DNA of 64,000 nucleotides, taken from Anastrepha obliqua. Its lineage: Eukaryota; Arthropoda; Insecta; Diptera; Tephritidae. The stretch is from the NCBI RefSeq assembly GCF_027943255.1, contig NC_072893.1, positions 99,517,784 through 99,581,783 on the forward strand, in the 5' to 3' direction. The position numbers and the translations under genes are program-made. The notes under the pieces are model-generated. The model was not told the DNA's origin, made no database searches, and worked only from the letters and a program-made list of their open reading frames with translations. Below, piece after piece: positions 11,309-22,899 of this stretch (position 1 is the first letter of the stretch; every line of letters starts with the position of its first letter).

Positions 11309-11440
11309 ATATGTAATATACAATTGGCCGGTGCATCCTTTGCTGGGTGTTTGAGGGAGCTCCTCTTCCAATTTTGATGTTGTGCAGGTTTATGCCGTCT
11401 CCGAACAGCTGATGGTGTTTTATGAGGAGCTTTTTTTTGG
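11309..11440 (-). mobile_element. tRNA-derived SINE, diverged 3' part
   Basis: Minus strand: recognisable body words such as AAGCTCCTCATAAAACACCATC, CGGAGACGG and GGGAGCTCC before a GCACCGGCCAATTGTATATTACATATAT tail end (given here by its landmarks). It is more diverged than other copies and lacks the tRNA head; it lies directly beside the transposon terminus. Confidence 0.65.
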
Positions 11441-11880
11441 ATCTCTATTAGAATCTTTTCTTTTCTATCATTTCCCTTATGGTACAAACACATTCGGCCT
11501 ATACAGCCATTGGATATACACTTGAAGACAATGCACAGACCTAAAGTTCATTGGAAGAATTTAATACTTTTGTGTTTATTTAAGCATAATCTTATAACTT
11601 GAAGTGAACGTGCCGCAGGACGAAGGAGTAGTACTAAGCAATTTTGGTTGATAATGTGACTTAATGATTAAATCTGAACAGCTTGGTTCCAAATTATGTA
11701 GTATTTTTTCTAGTGTAATCTCTTAAAACTGTTAAAAAATAGTCAAAGGCCAGGACTTTTTCATAAGTATTATATATTATTGCAAATCAAGTATTTGGTT
11801 TTATAGAAATATTATAATATATAAAAACAAGTAAAGCGATTTTAAATTTACGTACATTTTTTTTATTAATTCCAGTGCAG
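11441..11880. other. Intron sequence upstream of pocket-protein exon
   Basis: No gene recognised. The end (TTTTTTTTATTAATTCCAG then TGCAG) supplies the pyrimidine tract and acceptor for the first visible exon. Confidence 0.5.
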
Positions 11881-14800
11881 TCTCCAAATTGTTCAGCATA
11901 CGAAACCTTTAGTTCTACAATTGTCAACGAGTCGACGAGGAGGGACCTCTTTAATAGTGCGAAAGGTTAAATTGGAATGCAGTGCCCAATCTTTTAGATA
12001 ATAACGCATTAAATTTCAGAAACTACTTATGAAAACGAGGCTACCTTCAGTTGCAAGAAACATATGGACGGCAATAGACGAGCGGCTTCTTTAACTATAT
12101 TTTGTAGGAAGGTGTGTATATACTAGTTTACTTTTTTAGGCTTGATACATTTTTGGTGATTTTCAGTTCTATAAACTTGCTTGGATTAGATTAAAAGAGC
12201 TGTGTCGTGAACTCAAGTTGGCAGAAGAGCCACATCTTAATAAGTTGTGGACGCTATTTGAATATTCAATAACCCAAAGGACAGAGTTAATGCAAGACCG
12301 CCATCTGGATCAGATGCTTATGTGTGGAATTTATTTATACATAAGGGTTTGTACAAAAATATTTTTATAAAATATTGTTATAAAAACACTTAAATCTTAT
12401 GTATATATATATATATATATATCGTAGGTGCAGGAAATACAATTTAAGTCATTTATGGATATAATGAAGTTTTATAGGAAGCAACCGCAAGCTCAAAGTA
12501 GCACATATAGAGAAGTTCTTATCGAACCAGCCGAAGAAAAAAGTGAGTATTTTTATTGTCATTATAATCTACACCTTAAAATGAAGATGACAATTCATGT
12601 TTGCTTGTGTATCAAGGTGTCCTCTCCTGGACCAATTCTGCTGACAATAATTTCAGCTAAAGAATTTTTTTAAATACTCTGAAGGGGTTTATTTATTACC
12701 TCAAAAATCATTTTATTTCTACTTGATGAAAGCATTTTTCCGAAAATAATTTAACAAATTTAATATTGAGTTTTTAAAATTAAAACTGGGGAAATCAATA
12801 CGGTCGCGTTATGTGACAGCTGTATCATGTCGCTAGCGGTGAGTGTACAAAACGGCCGTCTTTTAGTGGTGAGCGGAGATTTTAACTTAGATTTTTTATT
12901 TTTTTATTATTAGTATTTTTATTGCAACTAGTATAACATTACATATACATATATACTAACGAGCAATTTTTGTGGAGTTTTGTTAAAACAAATAATTTAA
13001 GTTAATCCTCAGAAAAATACAATTCATACCTTTAAGTAATTTTTATTTATTTATTAGTTTAAATCTAGAGGTTTTTTACGTTTGAGCCTTTTTTAACTTA
13101 GATGATCATATTTTTACAGTGGTAGGTTAGAATAATGAAATGAGTATTTAAATAGTTTTCAACTTCTGCTCTTTAGTTAAATAAAATAGATTAATAAAAT
13201 ATTAGGTTGGCGAAATGAGTTGTTCTTACCGAAGGTTTTTAGTTTAACCAAAAAACAATAATTGCTGTTTACAATCTCTTCCCACCTCTCGACCAATTTA
13301 TTAATGCCGTTCCGCCAAAAATCGCTTGGTCTGGTGTCAAAGAAGTTGTTGAGCCAGTTTTTAAAGACCACTTAGTTATAGAAGGTAACGACGTTCATAT
13401 AGTTTGACAGGGGGTGAAAAAGATAGTAATCGGTCGGTAAAAGGTCCGGAGAATACGGCGGGTGCTGAAGGACCTCCCATTCGGGCTCTTGGAGTGCGGC
13501 TTTGACGACTTGTGCAACATGGGGCCTGGCGTTGTCGTAAAGGAGTCGGATCAGGTTTTTTTCTGTCGAATAGCCTCATTCACGCGGTGTAGTTGGTTAA
13601 TGTAAAATGTTCTTCATCGAATTCAGAAGGTCTTTTTCTATGGGACGTGTCATCGACGTCAAAGCAAAGATGAAAAGCAAAAAAGAGCAGATGTTGAAAA
13701 TGTTCAAAATTTTCTGACCCTCAAAACTAATAAAAAATTAAATACCTCAAAAATTAAATTACATATTTTTGTAGAGCAATAAGATTTCTATCGAATGAAT
13801 ACTTACCATTTGCCAAACAGTAAATAAATCGTTGTAAAATAAAAGAAAGATGAAAACGCTATGAACCCAATAAAAAACTGCGGTGTAGAATGGATGATCT
13901 ATATATTGAGCTATTGCTATATACAGTCTGTCTAATAGAAGCATCGCTGACCAAGCTCAAACTTGGAGTTCCGTTATAAAAAAATTAAATGCCGCCAAAT
14001 AGGTCATTGTTTTTCGCAAAACACGTTGTGAGAATTTTGTGAGAAATATAGAAAGCGTGCGTTGTTTTTACAAAAAACTTTCACGTATGAGAAACGATTT
14101 GAAATAGTGTTTCTAGGTGCATGCCCTAAAGCTCCCAATATTTGAAGAAGCCGAAGACGTTCATATATAAGTGAATGCAAGGGTATACCGAAGTTAAAAA
14201 CGTTGACGACTTTCTCGACGAGGCATAAAAAAAAATACCTCTTCAAAACAAGTTCAGAAGATCACTGATTTGTTTGTCACAAAGCCGAATTTATCGTTCC
14301 ATAAAGATGAATCAGTTTTATGGAAAATTGGTGTTAATGTATCCAAAGACACAAATGCACTATTCGAGGATGTTTACGTGCAGAAAACCTCAAATTCCGG
14401 AGCGCACTAAAAAAACAGCTTTCTCATTATCAGACCTTGAAAAAATACTTGCATGGGATGAGGCAAATTCATAACGAAATTTGGAAAACGTAATATTCAC
14501 AGATGAATCTTCCTTTTGGGCGAATAATTGCATACCTCGCTCCTGGTGTATTGGTGATGATCGACAACTTCAACGAACCGTTAATAATCCAGTTGGGGTA
14601 TGTTTGGTACTGCTTCTCCGGAAAACTATTTGGGCGTTATTTGTGTTAACCGCCAATTTGAATGTGGTTTTCATGAATAAAATTTACCAATAAGTATTAT
14701 TATGGTAAGTTGAGAAGAAAAACAAGAGAACAATGATCCCAAGCAGCAACGCCCTATTGAAAATGCTACGCCCCACGCAAAAACTCGAAAGTAAGACGGG

Positions 14801-17800
14801 CAAACAGTTATCAAGCAATTTCGGCTAATTTGGGGCGATTGCAGCTAATCGTGGTGTCTATACATTTTATTGAATATATTGTGTATAAAAAAATATTATA
14901 AGCCCGTACAATGCAGTTTGTTAGATTCGAATTGATCAAATAGTTTCTACGTTATGGTGGACGCGCTTCTTTTAAGCAGTCTGTATGTGTATCTAAGAAT
15001 TACCTAAAGTTTAGACTCACCGAATTAAAAGTTTCAAGAAATTAAAATTGGGTTCAAATATATATTGCAAAACAATATATCGCGGGACTGCAGTAATGAG
15101 TTACTTAGAGACATACAGTTCGCGAAAAAAGTATCATATTATACTTATAGTACCAAAACATTTTGACTTATTTAATTTTGTGTATAGTACCACACATCTT
15201 GTCTTATTTAATTTGTTTTTTAATTTTTCTATCATAATATATAAATTGTTTGATCAAAATATATATACATGTATAACAAATATCATATCTCGGATTTTAT
15301 AGGAACTTAAAAAACTTTCTTTAAAAATTCAAACACTTTAATCATAATTAAAACTGCGGCCGCCATAGCCAAATGATTTGGTGCGTGGCCACCATTCGGA
15401 AATGCGTAGGTTCGAATCTACGTGCATGAAACACCAAAATGATAGAACAAGTTTTTGAAATAATTTAAAGCCATTGGTCGTGACGTACTAAACATGCTGA
15501 GGTTGAAAAAGCTGGGTCCATTGGGAGTAGAGTACCTCACAAGGGTTTTCAATATGTCCATAACCACTCTCATAATTCTGAGAAATCAGGGAAAGTGTTC
15601 CCACTACTGAAACCTGGGAAATCCGCCAACCAAGGGGAATCTTGTCAGCCGATAACTCTTCTTTCCCCAGTAGTGAAGACACTTGAAGCCCTTCTACTTC
15701 CACTCTACACGAAACACCTGACCTCAGTCTCACACCAGCATGTGTGCACAGTATCACCGCAGCACTCACCGTCATTAACACTCAGATAAACCGCGGGTTT
15801 AACCAAAACCACCCCTGCGAGAGAATTGTCTCAGTAGCGTTGGACTTGAAGAAGACTTTCGACACTGTCAGGCATTCCACGCTACTAGATGATATTTGTC
15901 ACGATAATGGCGTCGGGCAATAACATCGATGGCCTGTGCTCCAAAGTGAACAACTACCTCAGCGACTTTTCTCTCTTTTTCACTGCGAGGAATCTCCAGC
16001 TTTCCCCACTAAGTCCACGGCGACCCTCTATATTACCACCTGGACAAAGGAGGTCAACTGCCCCTCAAGGTAAAAGTCGTTGACACACTAATACCGACCG
16101 TTAACAACCCCAAATTCTTGGGAGTTACCTTCGACAGTTTGTTCTCGTTCTCTGCGCATACAACTGCTATTGCCACTAAAGTCCAAAATCGCAACAAGGT
16201 CCTCAAATCGCTTGCCGGCAGCACTTGGGGCAAAGACAAAGAAATATTGCTATCGAAGGCAATAGACCGGTTTTAAACTATGCTGCGCCTGCCTACAACC
16301 AGTGATCCGCAGGAGACTAAGCTAAGACCTATTATCACCTATGCATCAGTGGTCTGGATGAGTAGACTCTCTCTCGTGGGTGTCAGGAGGTGACCTTATC
16401 GAGACTACAACGCACTGTGGCAATCTGTTGCATTAGAGCTTTTCCGACTACTTCAGGCCCGGCATTAGATGCTCTGATTGGTTTACCACCACTTGATGCT
16501 TTCATCCAAGGAGAGGACTTGAAGGCCATCTGCTGGCTGAAACACAGTGGGAACTGGTACATAGATTTTTAAGTAAAGAGATTTTTAAGTAAAGAGACTT
16601 ATGTTATGTAAATTCATAGGATATACGGAAGCCTAGTTACATAGATGTTTAAGTAAAGAGACTTATGTTATGGACTGCAGAACTATCATAGGTATGCTAA
16701 CAGGTCATAATCTATTGGCTGCGCATGCGTACAAGATAGTGATTGCTAACACGGACAAAAGCAGGAAATGCAGAGAAGATGTTGAGGAAACTTTAGAACA
16801 CCTTCTGTGCATTTGTCCGGCATTATTAAAAACGCGACTAAGATACCTGGAGGACGTTTTAAAAGCGGAGCTCTCAGCTCTACTTAGATTCGCCAAAAGC
16901 GCTGACATCCTTAGGTATTCATAAAGGTCGGTCTCCATCTCTTATCGCTAGGGACCAAAAGGTCTATGCGTGGCTTATTGCCAACCAGGCTAACCTAACC
17001 TATGTTATGGTTTAAATCAATTTTCTCAGATCCGCTCTAATGAAGTAATCTGCCTTTTTTTCAATGTTTTCCTGAGAAGGAGTCTTTGAAGATGAAACTC
17101 TCATGAGTACTGCTATATCGGCATAGCAGTATGCACGACTTGTAGCCTCACAGCTACACCTACGTACTAAATACCTCTCCATTATCCACCATTCTCCCCG
17201 TGGAACTGTCCAAAAAGGAATTACCTCGCGGAGAGGGTTAGCTCATAGGCTTCTAGTTATTTTGTCTACGAACCTCCTCACGTCTTAAATCATTGTGGAT
17301 ATATTTTGCGCGCGCGCAGACTCGCTTCCTGTTATCACCCGATTTTAGCATAAAATCTATAATATTTTCTTCGTTTAATATACCACAAGTTTCGGGAGCA
17401 TAGCGTGGGCATTGGAACAAGACGTGCTCAGCGTCTTCTTCCCTATCCGTGCAGATTGGGCAGTTTGGCTGAATCTATGGAGGTATTTTCGAAATACTTC
17501 GTGCCGAAAGAAATTGGGTTAGGTGGAAGCTTGTCTCCCCATGGTTCCTTTCTAACCACGTCGTAAAAATGGGCTTGCGCTAATGCGTCCATCTACCTTT
17601 CGGTGATCTGTCCCACCGGTCTTGCCAGTGGGCGATCGATCGACGCCTTTCTTCTTCTGCAATAGTTTTACGACTTGCTCTACCGTCGTGTTCAGATAGC
17701 CTTATATACACTCTCTGCATTTCTTTCGCCAAAATGTCTGCGGAGATTAGTCCTGCTATAACGAAGGAAGCATCGTCCGAAATTGTACGGAAGCCGCACA

Positions 17801-20564
17801 TAGTCCGCTTAGCCGATAGACGACTGCCAGTTTTTTTGTGAAATTATTTAAGTTCAGTGCTTCAGCCCAGATCGGTGCGGCATACAAAAGAACCGAGCTG
17901 ACTACCCTGCTATATGGTATTCTTTTGCGGTGGCTAGGTCCGCCATTGTTTTGCATTATTCTCGACAGACAGGACTGCACACTCGATGCCTTCTTCACAG
18001 CGTATTCTAGGTGCGTTTTAAAGTTTAGACGACTGTCAACCATCACTCCTAGGTATTTAATAGCCGGTTTTGAACTGATAGTTACAGTCCCAACATTTAC
18101 ATTTATGGTTTCCACTATCTTTCTGCTGCTTACTAGGACTACATCGGTCTTATGCTCAGCTAATTCCAACTTCATAGACCTTAGCCAAGTCTTGATCCTT
18201 CGCTGGCAATCCTCTCAATTTCGTGAATATGTTTCGCTACCATTACCACCGCGATGTCATCCGCGAATCCAATGACTTTAGTTCTAGGGGGCATATCCAG
18301 TCTTAGAACGCCGTCATACATTAGGTTCCATAGCAGTGGGCCAAGAACTGATCCTTGAGGAGCTCCGGCTGACATACTCCTCAATGCCTTTGTCACTTCT
18401 AAACCTTAGTTTACGGTTCGTGAAATAGCTCTCAATTATTCTAATAATATAAGTAGGCGACCCTGTTTTTGTGAGGGTTTCCAGTATACACTACCAGCTA
18501 GCTGTGTTAAAAGCATTGGCTTCTGTTGCCAAATCTACCACGCATTTAATAGCATCCAAACGGGTATGTGGATAGAATACCTTTATCCTCAGCGAAAGAC
18601 GACAACCTGTCGCAAATAATTCTCTCCAGAATTATCCCCATTGTGTCTAGTAATCATATTAGTCGGTAAGACTCGCCAGGCTTTTTGTTGCCCTTGGGTA
18701 AAAGCACCAGTGTTTGTTTCTTCCACTACTTTTGAAAAGTGCCTTCGTTAAGGCAGGTTTGGAATACTGCTTGAAATATGTCTGGACGTTTGGAAATCGC
18801 TACTTTCAGGGCTCTATTTGGAATACCGTCTGGACCTGGTGCTGTCTTAGACTTTACTTTATTACACGCCACTTGACTGTTAATGTTGGCAAGGTGCAGT
18901 ACCGGCAAAGAGGTGGTCTCTCACCATTTATAATAAAATGCGCGAGTGTGTACCGATTGTGTGTCCAATGTGAAGTCAGACGAAGGCAGTGATGTCCTTG
19001 GTACGGCATATGGCTTAATAGTTGGGTTTAGTGCCAGTTGTATTTAAGTTTGCATAATGGTGTTGCACTGTTCTCCATGTCTCAGTTGTTTTTGCTTCAA
19101 AATATTTATTAATTAGTCGGTAGATGTCCTTCTTCAACATACACTCAAATGTGAGCAATAGTTCCACTGCTGCAGTCTTAGCCGTTTTCTTCGATTGCGG
19201 GGGCGTTGTGCGTCATGAGTTCTTGCCACAAGATAAAACGGTCAATAAGGAATATTACCTGCAAGTTATGCGCAATTCGCGCTAAGCAATCCACCAGAAA
19301 CGCCCGGATTTGTGGAAGAACAAAAATTGGCTCTTGCATCACGATAACGCCCCTGCTCACACATCGTTACTTGTGCGCGACTTTTTGGCCAAAAAAACAC
19401 CCTAATGATGCCACAGCCACCGTATTCCCCAGATCTGGCCCCTGTGACTTTTTCTTGTTCCCGAAACTGAAAAGGCCCACGAAGGGCGACGCTACGCTAT
19501 GATTAACGAGATAAAGACGACATCAAAGGAGGAGCTGACAAGATAAAAAAAAATGATTTTTTGAAGTGCTTCGAAGATTGGAAAAAACGTTGGCACAAGT
19601 GCATAATATCTCATGAGGATTACTTTGAAGGGGACAAAATAGATATTAATGAATAAATAAATAATTTTTTAAAAAACACAAAGTTCGCGATACTTTTTGA
19701 ACACACCTCGTATATAGTCGCGCTCTTCATTATATATGTTTATGTTAAGAAAAATATAATACAAGGCAGTAAAGATTGTCGCCAGCATGAATTTATATTT
19801 ACGACCTTAACTCATCTACTCGTATTAAGTTTTAAATGCACATTAAAGCTAATGCAAATGCATAAAATTTTAGATTTGTCTAAATTAGTAAAACAATGCA
19901 AGAAAGATATTGTTTATAGAAATTATGGCACAATCAGTTATTATTATTATAGCAGTATCAGTTTCTAAACTATATTCATTGATTATACATTTTTCTGTAC
20001 TTTGTGCTTTGCAGATGGGCCACCGCAATACCGTGACATAATATATTTTTATAATAACATATATGTTAAAAAAATGACTCCATACGCCCTTAATTTTAGT
20101 GGAAAAAAACAATCAGTAAGCTATTTTATGCAACATTTATCTAAACTGAAATACAATTTCAGTAAATTTCAGCAGCAGAACGTGCCCTTGTCACCACATC
20201 CTACGGAGAAGCAATCATATCCCCGAAAATTGTCTAATAATCTCATAATTATATCGAGGATGGAAAAGTCTGAACATTCACATTCGCAGGTTTTAACATA
20301 TGAATTTTCAAAAAGTCCTGGAAAAGTACGTTTCTAATGAAATATCAATGTAAATTTTGTAAATTTAACTGATTTCCTTTCGTATTGTCCAAGAATCTTG
20401 AAGATCTAAATTATGTTATCAGCAGAGGCAAGCGGAATCTGCCTTTTAATGAATTGGAGAGCAGCGATGGACCTGTTATTGAAAGAAAAATTCCGAAGAA
20501 AACACCAATATTTTTACAAAAATGCAGAGAAGTTTTGCAAGATAGACAAGAAGAAAAAAAGTGA
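11881..20564 (+). CDS. Rbf: Retinoblastoma-family pocket protein, C-terminal exons
   Basis: Six exons hold one frame: 11881-11965, 12020-12111, 12167-12346, 12428-12542, 20015-20325, 20394-20564 (TGA 20562). Every join has GT donor and AG acceptor with matching phase. Exons two to four make pocket box B: SLTIFCRK joined to FYKLAWIRLKELCREL, then KLWTLFEYSI, LMQDRHLDQMLMCGIYLYI and MDIMKFYRKQPQAQSSTYRE. Exon five opens with YRDIIYFYNNIYVKKM, keeping the asparagine of the LxCxE cleft, then VPLSPHPTEK and FSKSPGK of the RbC region. The last exon ends CREVLQDRQEEKK. Known role of the family: nuclear corepressor binding E2F/DP to hold cells out of S phase. Pocket A and the N-terminus must lie upstream of 11881 and I do not find them. 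Rbf or Rbf2 orthology is not decided. The 7.5-kb fourth intron is full of transposons. Confidence 0.9.
12543..13201. other. Pocket-protein intron, no further feature
   Basis: AT-rich intronic sequence between the donor GTGAGT at 12543 and the mariner end at 13202. Nothing recognised. Confidence 0.45.
13202..13600 (-). pseudogene. mariner transposase relic, C-terminal half
   Basis: Minus strand: LIRLLYDNARPHVAQVVKAAL (shown as LLYDNARPHVA, the second catalytic D block, about 13560-13510), then WEVLQHPPYSPDLLPTDYYLF with the third catalytic aspartate of a DD34D triad, FFDTRPSDFWRNGI and LVERWEEIVNSN. The lower end begins TTAGGTTGGCGAAATGAG at 13202, a mariner-type terminal repeat. The 5' half is missing and one frame break lies near 13373. 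Inactive. Confidence 0.87.
13759..13947 (-). other. Possible antisense exon, hydrophobic
   Basis: A minus-strand open frame with MLLLDRLYIAIAQYIDHP, then a very hydrophobic FIFLLFYNDLFTVWQM ends at a consensus donor (ATG then GTAAGTATT, at about 13803). The hydrophobic stretch would form one or two membrane segments. I do not recognise the protein and no partner exon is proven; chance is possible in AT-rich intron DNA. Confidence 0.25.
14040..14880 (+). pseudogene. Tc1-like transposase relic
   Basis: Across frames: ITDLFVTKPNLSFHKDES, PERTKKTAFSLSDLEKIL and LENVIFTDESSFWA (14490-14525), the first catalytic aspartate block of Tc1-type transposases, then RTVNNPVG and LFVLTANLNVVFMNKIYQ (to 14693). 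The downstream segment to about 14830 may hold the last catalytic block in ruined form. Several stops make it inactive. Terminal repeats not found. Confidence 0.75.
14881..15352. other. No recognised feature
   Basis: AT-rich intron DNA; the open frame at 15048-15302 has low complexity and no recognisable motif. Confidence 0.4.
15353..15450 (+). mobile_element. tRNA-derived SINE, head variant
   Basis: GCGGCCGCCATAGCCAAATG, TTGGTGCGTGGCCACCATTC and B box GGTTCGAATCTACGTGCATG then AAACACCAAAATGA. Only the head remains. Its T-arm differs from the main type (GCATGAAAC rather than CGGTGAAAC) and resembles the copy at 62505, suggesting a second subfamily. Confidence 0.8.
15485..16575 (+). pseudogene. 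Jockey-type LINE ORF2 remnant (RT to C-terminus)
   Basis: In order over shifting frames: KKLGPLGVEYLTRVFN, PLLKPGKSANQGE and PITLLSPVVKTLEALLLP (15595-15700), TALTVINTQINRG-like, VALDLKKTFDTVRHSTLLDD (about 15837), later SPRRPSILPPGQ and VKVVDTLIPTVNNPKFLGV (about 16070-16130), NRNKVLKSLAGSTWGK (about 16190), RPIITYASVVWMS (16326-16365) and the thumb LSRLQRTVAICCIRAFPTTS. The YADD region is deleted between about 15960 and 15990. The same family occurs on the minus strand at 57960-59260. Confidence 0.87.
16670..17010 (+). pseudogene. LINE C-terminal zinc-finger segment
   Basis: An open frame carries IIGMLTGHNLLAAHAYKIVI and CREDVEETLEHLLCICPALL, the CysX-His-Cys C-terminal module and tail of Jockey-group ORF2 proteins. 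It ends RYLEDVLKAELSALLRFAKSA. A TAACCTAACCTATG terminal stretch near 16990 fits a LINE 3' end. Separate from the preceding LINE piece. Confidence 0.8.
17270..19165 (-). pseudogene. R1-type LINE ORF2, 5'-truncated
   Basis: Minus strand 5' to 3': linker ending SKTAPGPDGIPNRALK (about 18860-18820), FQTCLNEGTF, APQGSVLGPLLWNLMYDGVL (18370-18310), catalytic FADD (about 18270), LAEHKTDVVLVSSRK, IKYLGVMVDSRLNFKTHLEY (18065-18010), SRVVSSVLLYAAPIWAEAL, then a cysteine/histidine finger CPICTDREEDAEHVLFQCPR (about 17465-17410). This is a colinear R1-group RT and C-terminus. Frameshifts and stops are present. It sits in the pocket-protein intron. Confidence 0.88.
19166..19710 (+). pseudogene. mariner transposase relic, 3' part
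   Basis: AVFFDCGGVVRHEFLP, KNWLLHHDNAPAHTSLLVRD (second catalytic D) and MPQPPYSPDLAPCDFFLFPK (third catalytic D of DD34D) occur in this order, with one frame break near 19400. The end GTTCGCGATACTTTTTGAACACACCTCG at 19683-19710 (described by its last bases CACACCTCG) is the same terminal repeat as in the 42338 copy and is followed by TA. The 5' half is missing. Confidence 0.9.
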
Positions 20565-20969
20565 ATTCATTATAATTAATAATATAATTTATGAAAAACA
20601 GATTTATAGTGGCAAAACAAACAGTTGGGTGAAATTTAACTTCTCAAATTATAAGAGTAAGGTATAAAACATAAAGTTTACTTCAACATGTAAAATATAT
20701 ATAAATTTACCTAGAATGTAAGCCAAATAGAGATATGAGATATGAAATATATTCGACCCTTTATATTTAAAGCAAATGAAATAATTATAGAACGTATTCA
20801 TTCCTTCTTCGCTTCTTCTACCCTTTATATTTGAAGCAAATGAAAAAATTATAGAACGTACAATATTTTTCCTTCTGCGCTTCTTCTACTTAAGAGCAAG
20901 TAATTTAAATAAATTAGGTTTGTGTTAAATTTTGAAGTCTTGGAAAGTTCGCTTGGTTTGAAACATTTG

Positions 20970-21917
20970 AACATCGGGAATATGCTTTGCGAGTAGCCTG
21001 TGCTTACCAGCAGTATCGGATGATGTTATTTGCGTGATTGCGGGAAAAATTCCACTGGATATCCAAACTCTAGAACTAAACCGTCTCTACCCAAAGCAAG
21101 GCGCAAAACCTACAAGGGACCAAAAGATGGCACAGCGAATGGCGTCACTTGACGAATGGCAGCGAAGATGAGATCATTCTTCTAAAGGCTGCTGGGCGCA
21201 CGAACTTAACCCTAACCTTGACACGTGGTTACGGCGAAGACTCGAAAAAGTGGACTACTTCCTCTCCCAGATGCTGAGCGATCACGGCTGCTTTCAGTAT
21301 TATCTGCATAGGTTTGGCCTCCCCGCATCACCACTCTGCCCTACCTGCTCAGAGAGGGTTGAAGACGCGCGACGAGTACTCTACTGTCTAAGATTCGCAA
21401 GAGAACGTGAGGAGTTAGCCACTATCCTTGGAATACAGCATAGAACAATAGAGCTGTTTCAGTACTGGCAGGTAGATCAAAATAATATTAACGCCGAACT
21501 TACCGACAAGTGCTTAAGTTAACATGAAACAGTGTTCCAGAGAAGGTCGACTCAGATATACCGACAACAGATGCGGACGCTTGAGTTAACGACTTACTAC
21601 GATATCATACGCAGACAAGACGGTAATGCGCATGACATTACCGCACACTTTTGAAGTTCCATTTACTTCTTAATTGAGTAATGGAGACTATCAGCAACGT
21701 GTAACCTCCATATGTCATAGGTAGAGAACCTGGATGCAGGTTTCTTCTGCGGTTGTTATCTAAAATTATGGCTCCGCCCTCGATGTTGTGCGAATGCGGT
21801 GCCGGTGTGGAAGTCAGCCTAAGAGGGGAGGTCACACATATCATTGACGCGACGGCATCAATTGAATGATTATGACATTTTTATCTTCCCTTCACCAAAA
21901 AAAAAAACATCGGGAAT
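20970..21917 (+). mobile_element. R1-type LINE, 5'-truncated, with 12-bp target duplication
   Basis: AACATCGGGAAT at 20970-20981 recurs at 21906-21917, right after a poly-A run, marking a 5'-truncated LINE of 924 bp. It encodes only the C-terminus: SDDVICVIAGKIPLDIQTLE, ATRDQKMAQRM-like, WLRRRLEKVDYFLSQMLSDH and CPTCSERVEDARRVLYCLRF, the zinc-finger end of R1-type ORF2. The terminal frame stops at 21520. It lies just downstream of the pocket-protein gene. Confidence 0.9.
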
Positions 21918-21974
21918 GTAAGGTTAGCCAGGTTGTTTGTACACTTTATAGCCCTAAGGCCCATTGTGATATCT

Positions 21975-22347
21975 GCATTTCCCCCCCGCGGGTTAGGGAG
22001 TTAGAATTTGCTCCCGATATCGGATGCCTGGCGTAAGAGGCAACTAAAATCCACTCCTCAGCCTGTTAGCCATGAGCTTTAACTTAACGATCGAAACGGG
22101 TACATAAACGGCTTGGTGACGATGGGAACACTGTCGTCATTAGAGCGTCTAACTACAGTTTTCCCAGCAGACAGGACATCAGCATCGAGAGCTGTAGGGT
22201 TCTCATTAGGGCATACTGGACACCATTTGGAATTGAGGCAATTGGGTTGGGATGTGTTCCCTTGCAACCTTTATAAGCGGCTTGATATCCCGCGGAAACG
22301 GCGTGCTGAAAGGAACACCATCTCCTCCGTCCTATTAAAACCTTGGC
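21975..22347 (+). repeat. Probable LINE 5' region
   Basis: Begins CCCCCGCGGGTTAGGGAG and contains GGCGTAAGAGGCAACTAAAAT, words that I associate with 5' regions of R1-type LINEs in flies. No protein frame is convincing. The SINE at 22355 interrupts it and the R1 ORF1 follows downstream, so it may be the start of that LINE. Confidence 0.45.
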
Positions 22348-22354
22348 AGGTCTT

Positions 22355-22592
22355 CGGTCTCGGTGAAAACACCAAAATTAAGAAAAACATTTTTCTAATA
22401 GCGGTCGCCCCTCGGCAGCCAATGGCAAACCTCCGAGTGTATTTCTGCCATGAAAAAGCTCCTCATAAAAATATCGGCTTGAAACTGTAGGTCCCTCCAT
22501 TTGTGGAACAACATCAAGACGCACACCACAAATAGGAGGAGGAGCTCGGCCAAATACCCAAAAAGGGTGTACGCGCCAATTACATATATATA
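22355..22592 (+). mobile_element. tRNA-derived SINE, 5'-truncated, with target duplication
   Basis: Starts inside the B box (CGGTCTCGGTGAAAACACC) and runs to GCGCCAATTACATATATAT. AGGTCTT at 22348-22354 recurs at 22593-22599. The truncation of the head combined with a duplication is what LINE-driven reverse transcription would leave. Confidence 0.87.
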
Positions 22593-22899
22593 GGTCTTAA
22601 GATACGTTCAATGATCGTAACCACTAACACAGGTTGTGTAGGTTGGGTTGAGATGACTCCCCATTAATTCCGGTTGGGGCTTGGCTCTGGACTCTAGACC
22701 CCATACGCGCCAGAATCAACCCTTCCATTACCCCCCTACTTGCATAAATATTCTTGGAGCTTTTTAAAAAACTACACCCACGATCGGAGATAGCGGTCTT
22801 AGCCCAAAAGCATAGATAAAATTAACGAAACATTAAACGCAAAAACGCAAAACCAAAAACAAACAAAAGATGAGCAGGCAAATATCTTTAGGAGAAGCC

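Noticed and set aside
16670..16924. Host cysteine-rich protein
   Set aside because: CREDVEETLEHLLCICP is the usual LINE C-terminal finger, so I assign it to a LINE.
18726..18992. Plus-strand open frames over the R1 LINE at 17838-18992
   Set aside because: The minus strand carries the colinear RT motifs, so these are shadows.
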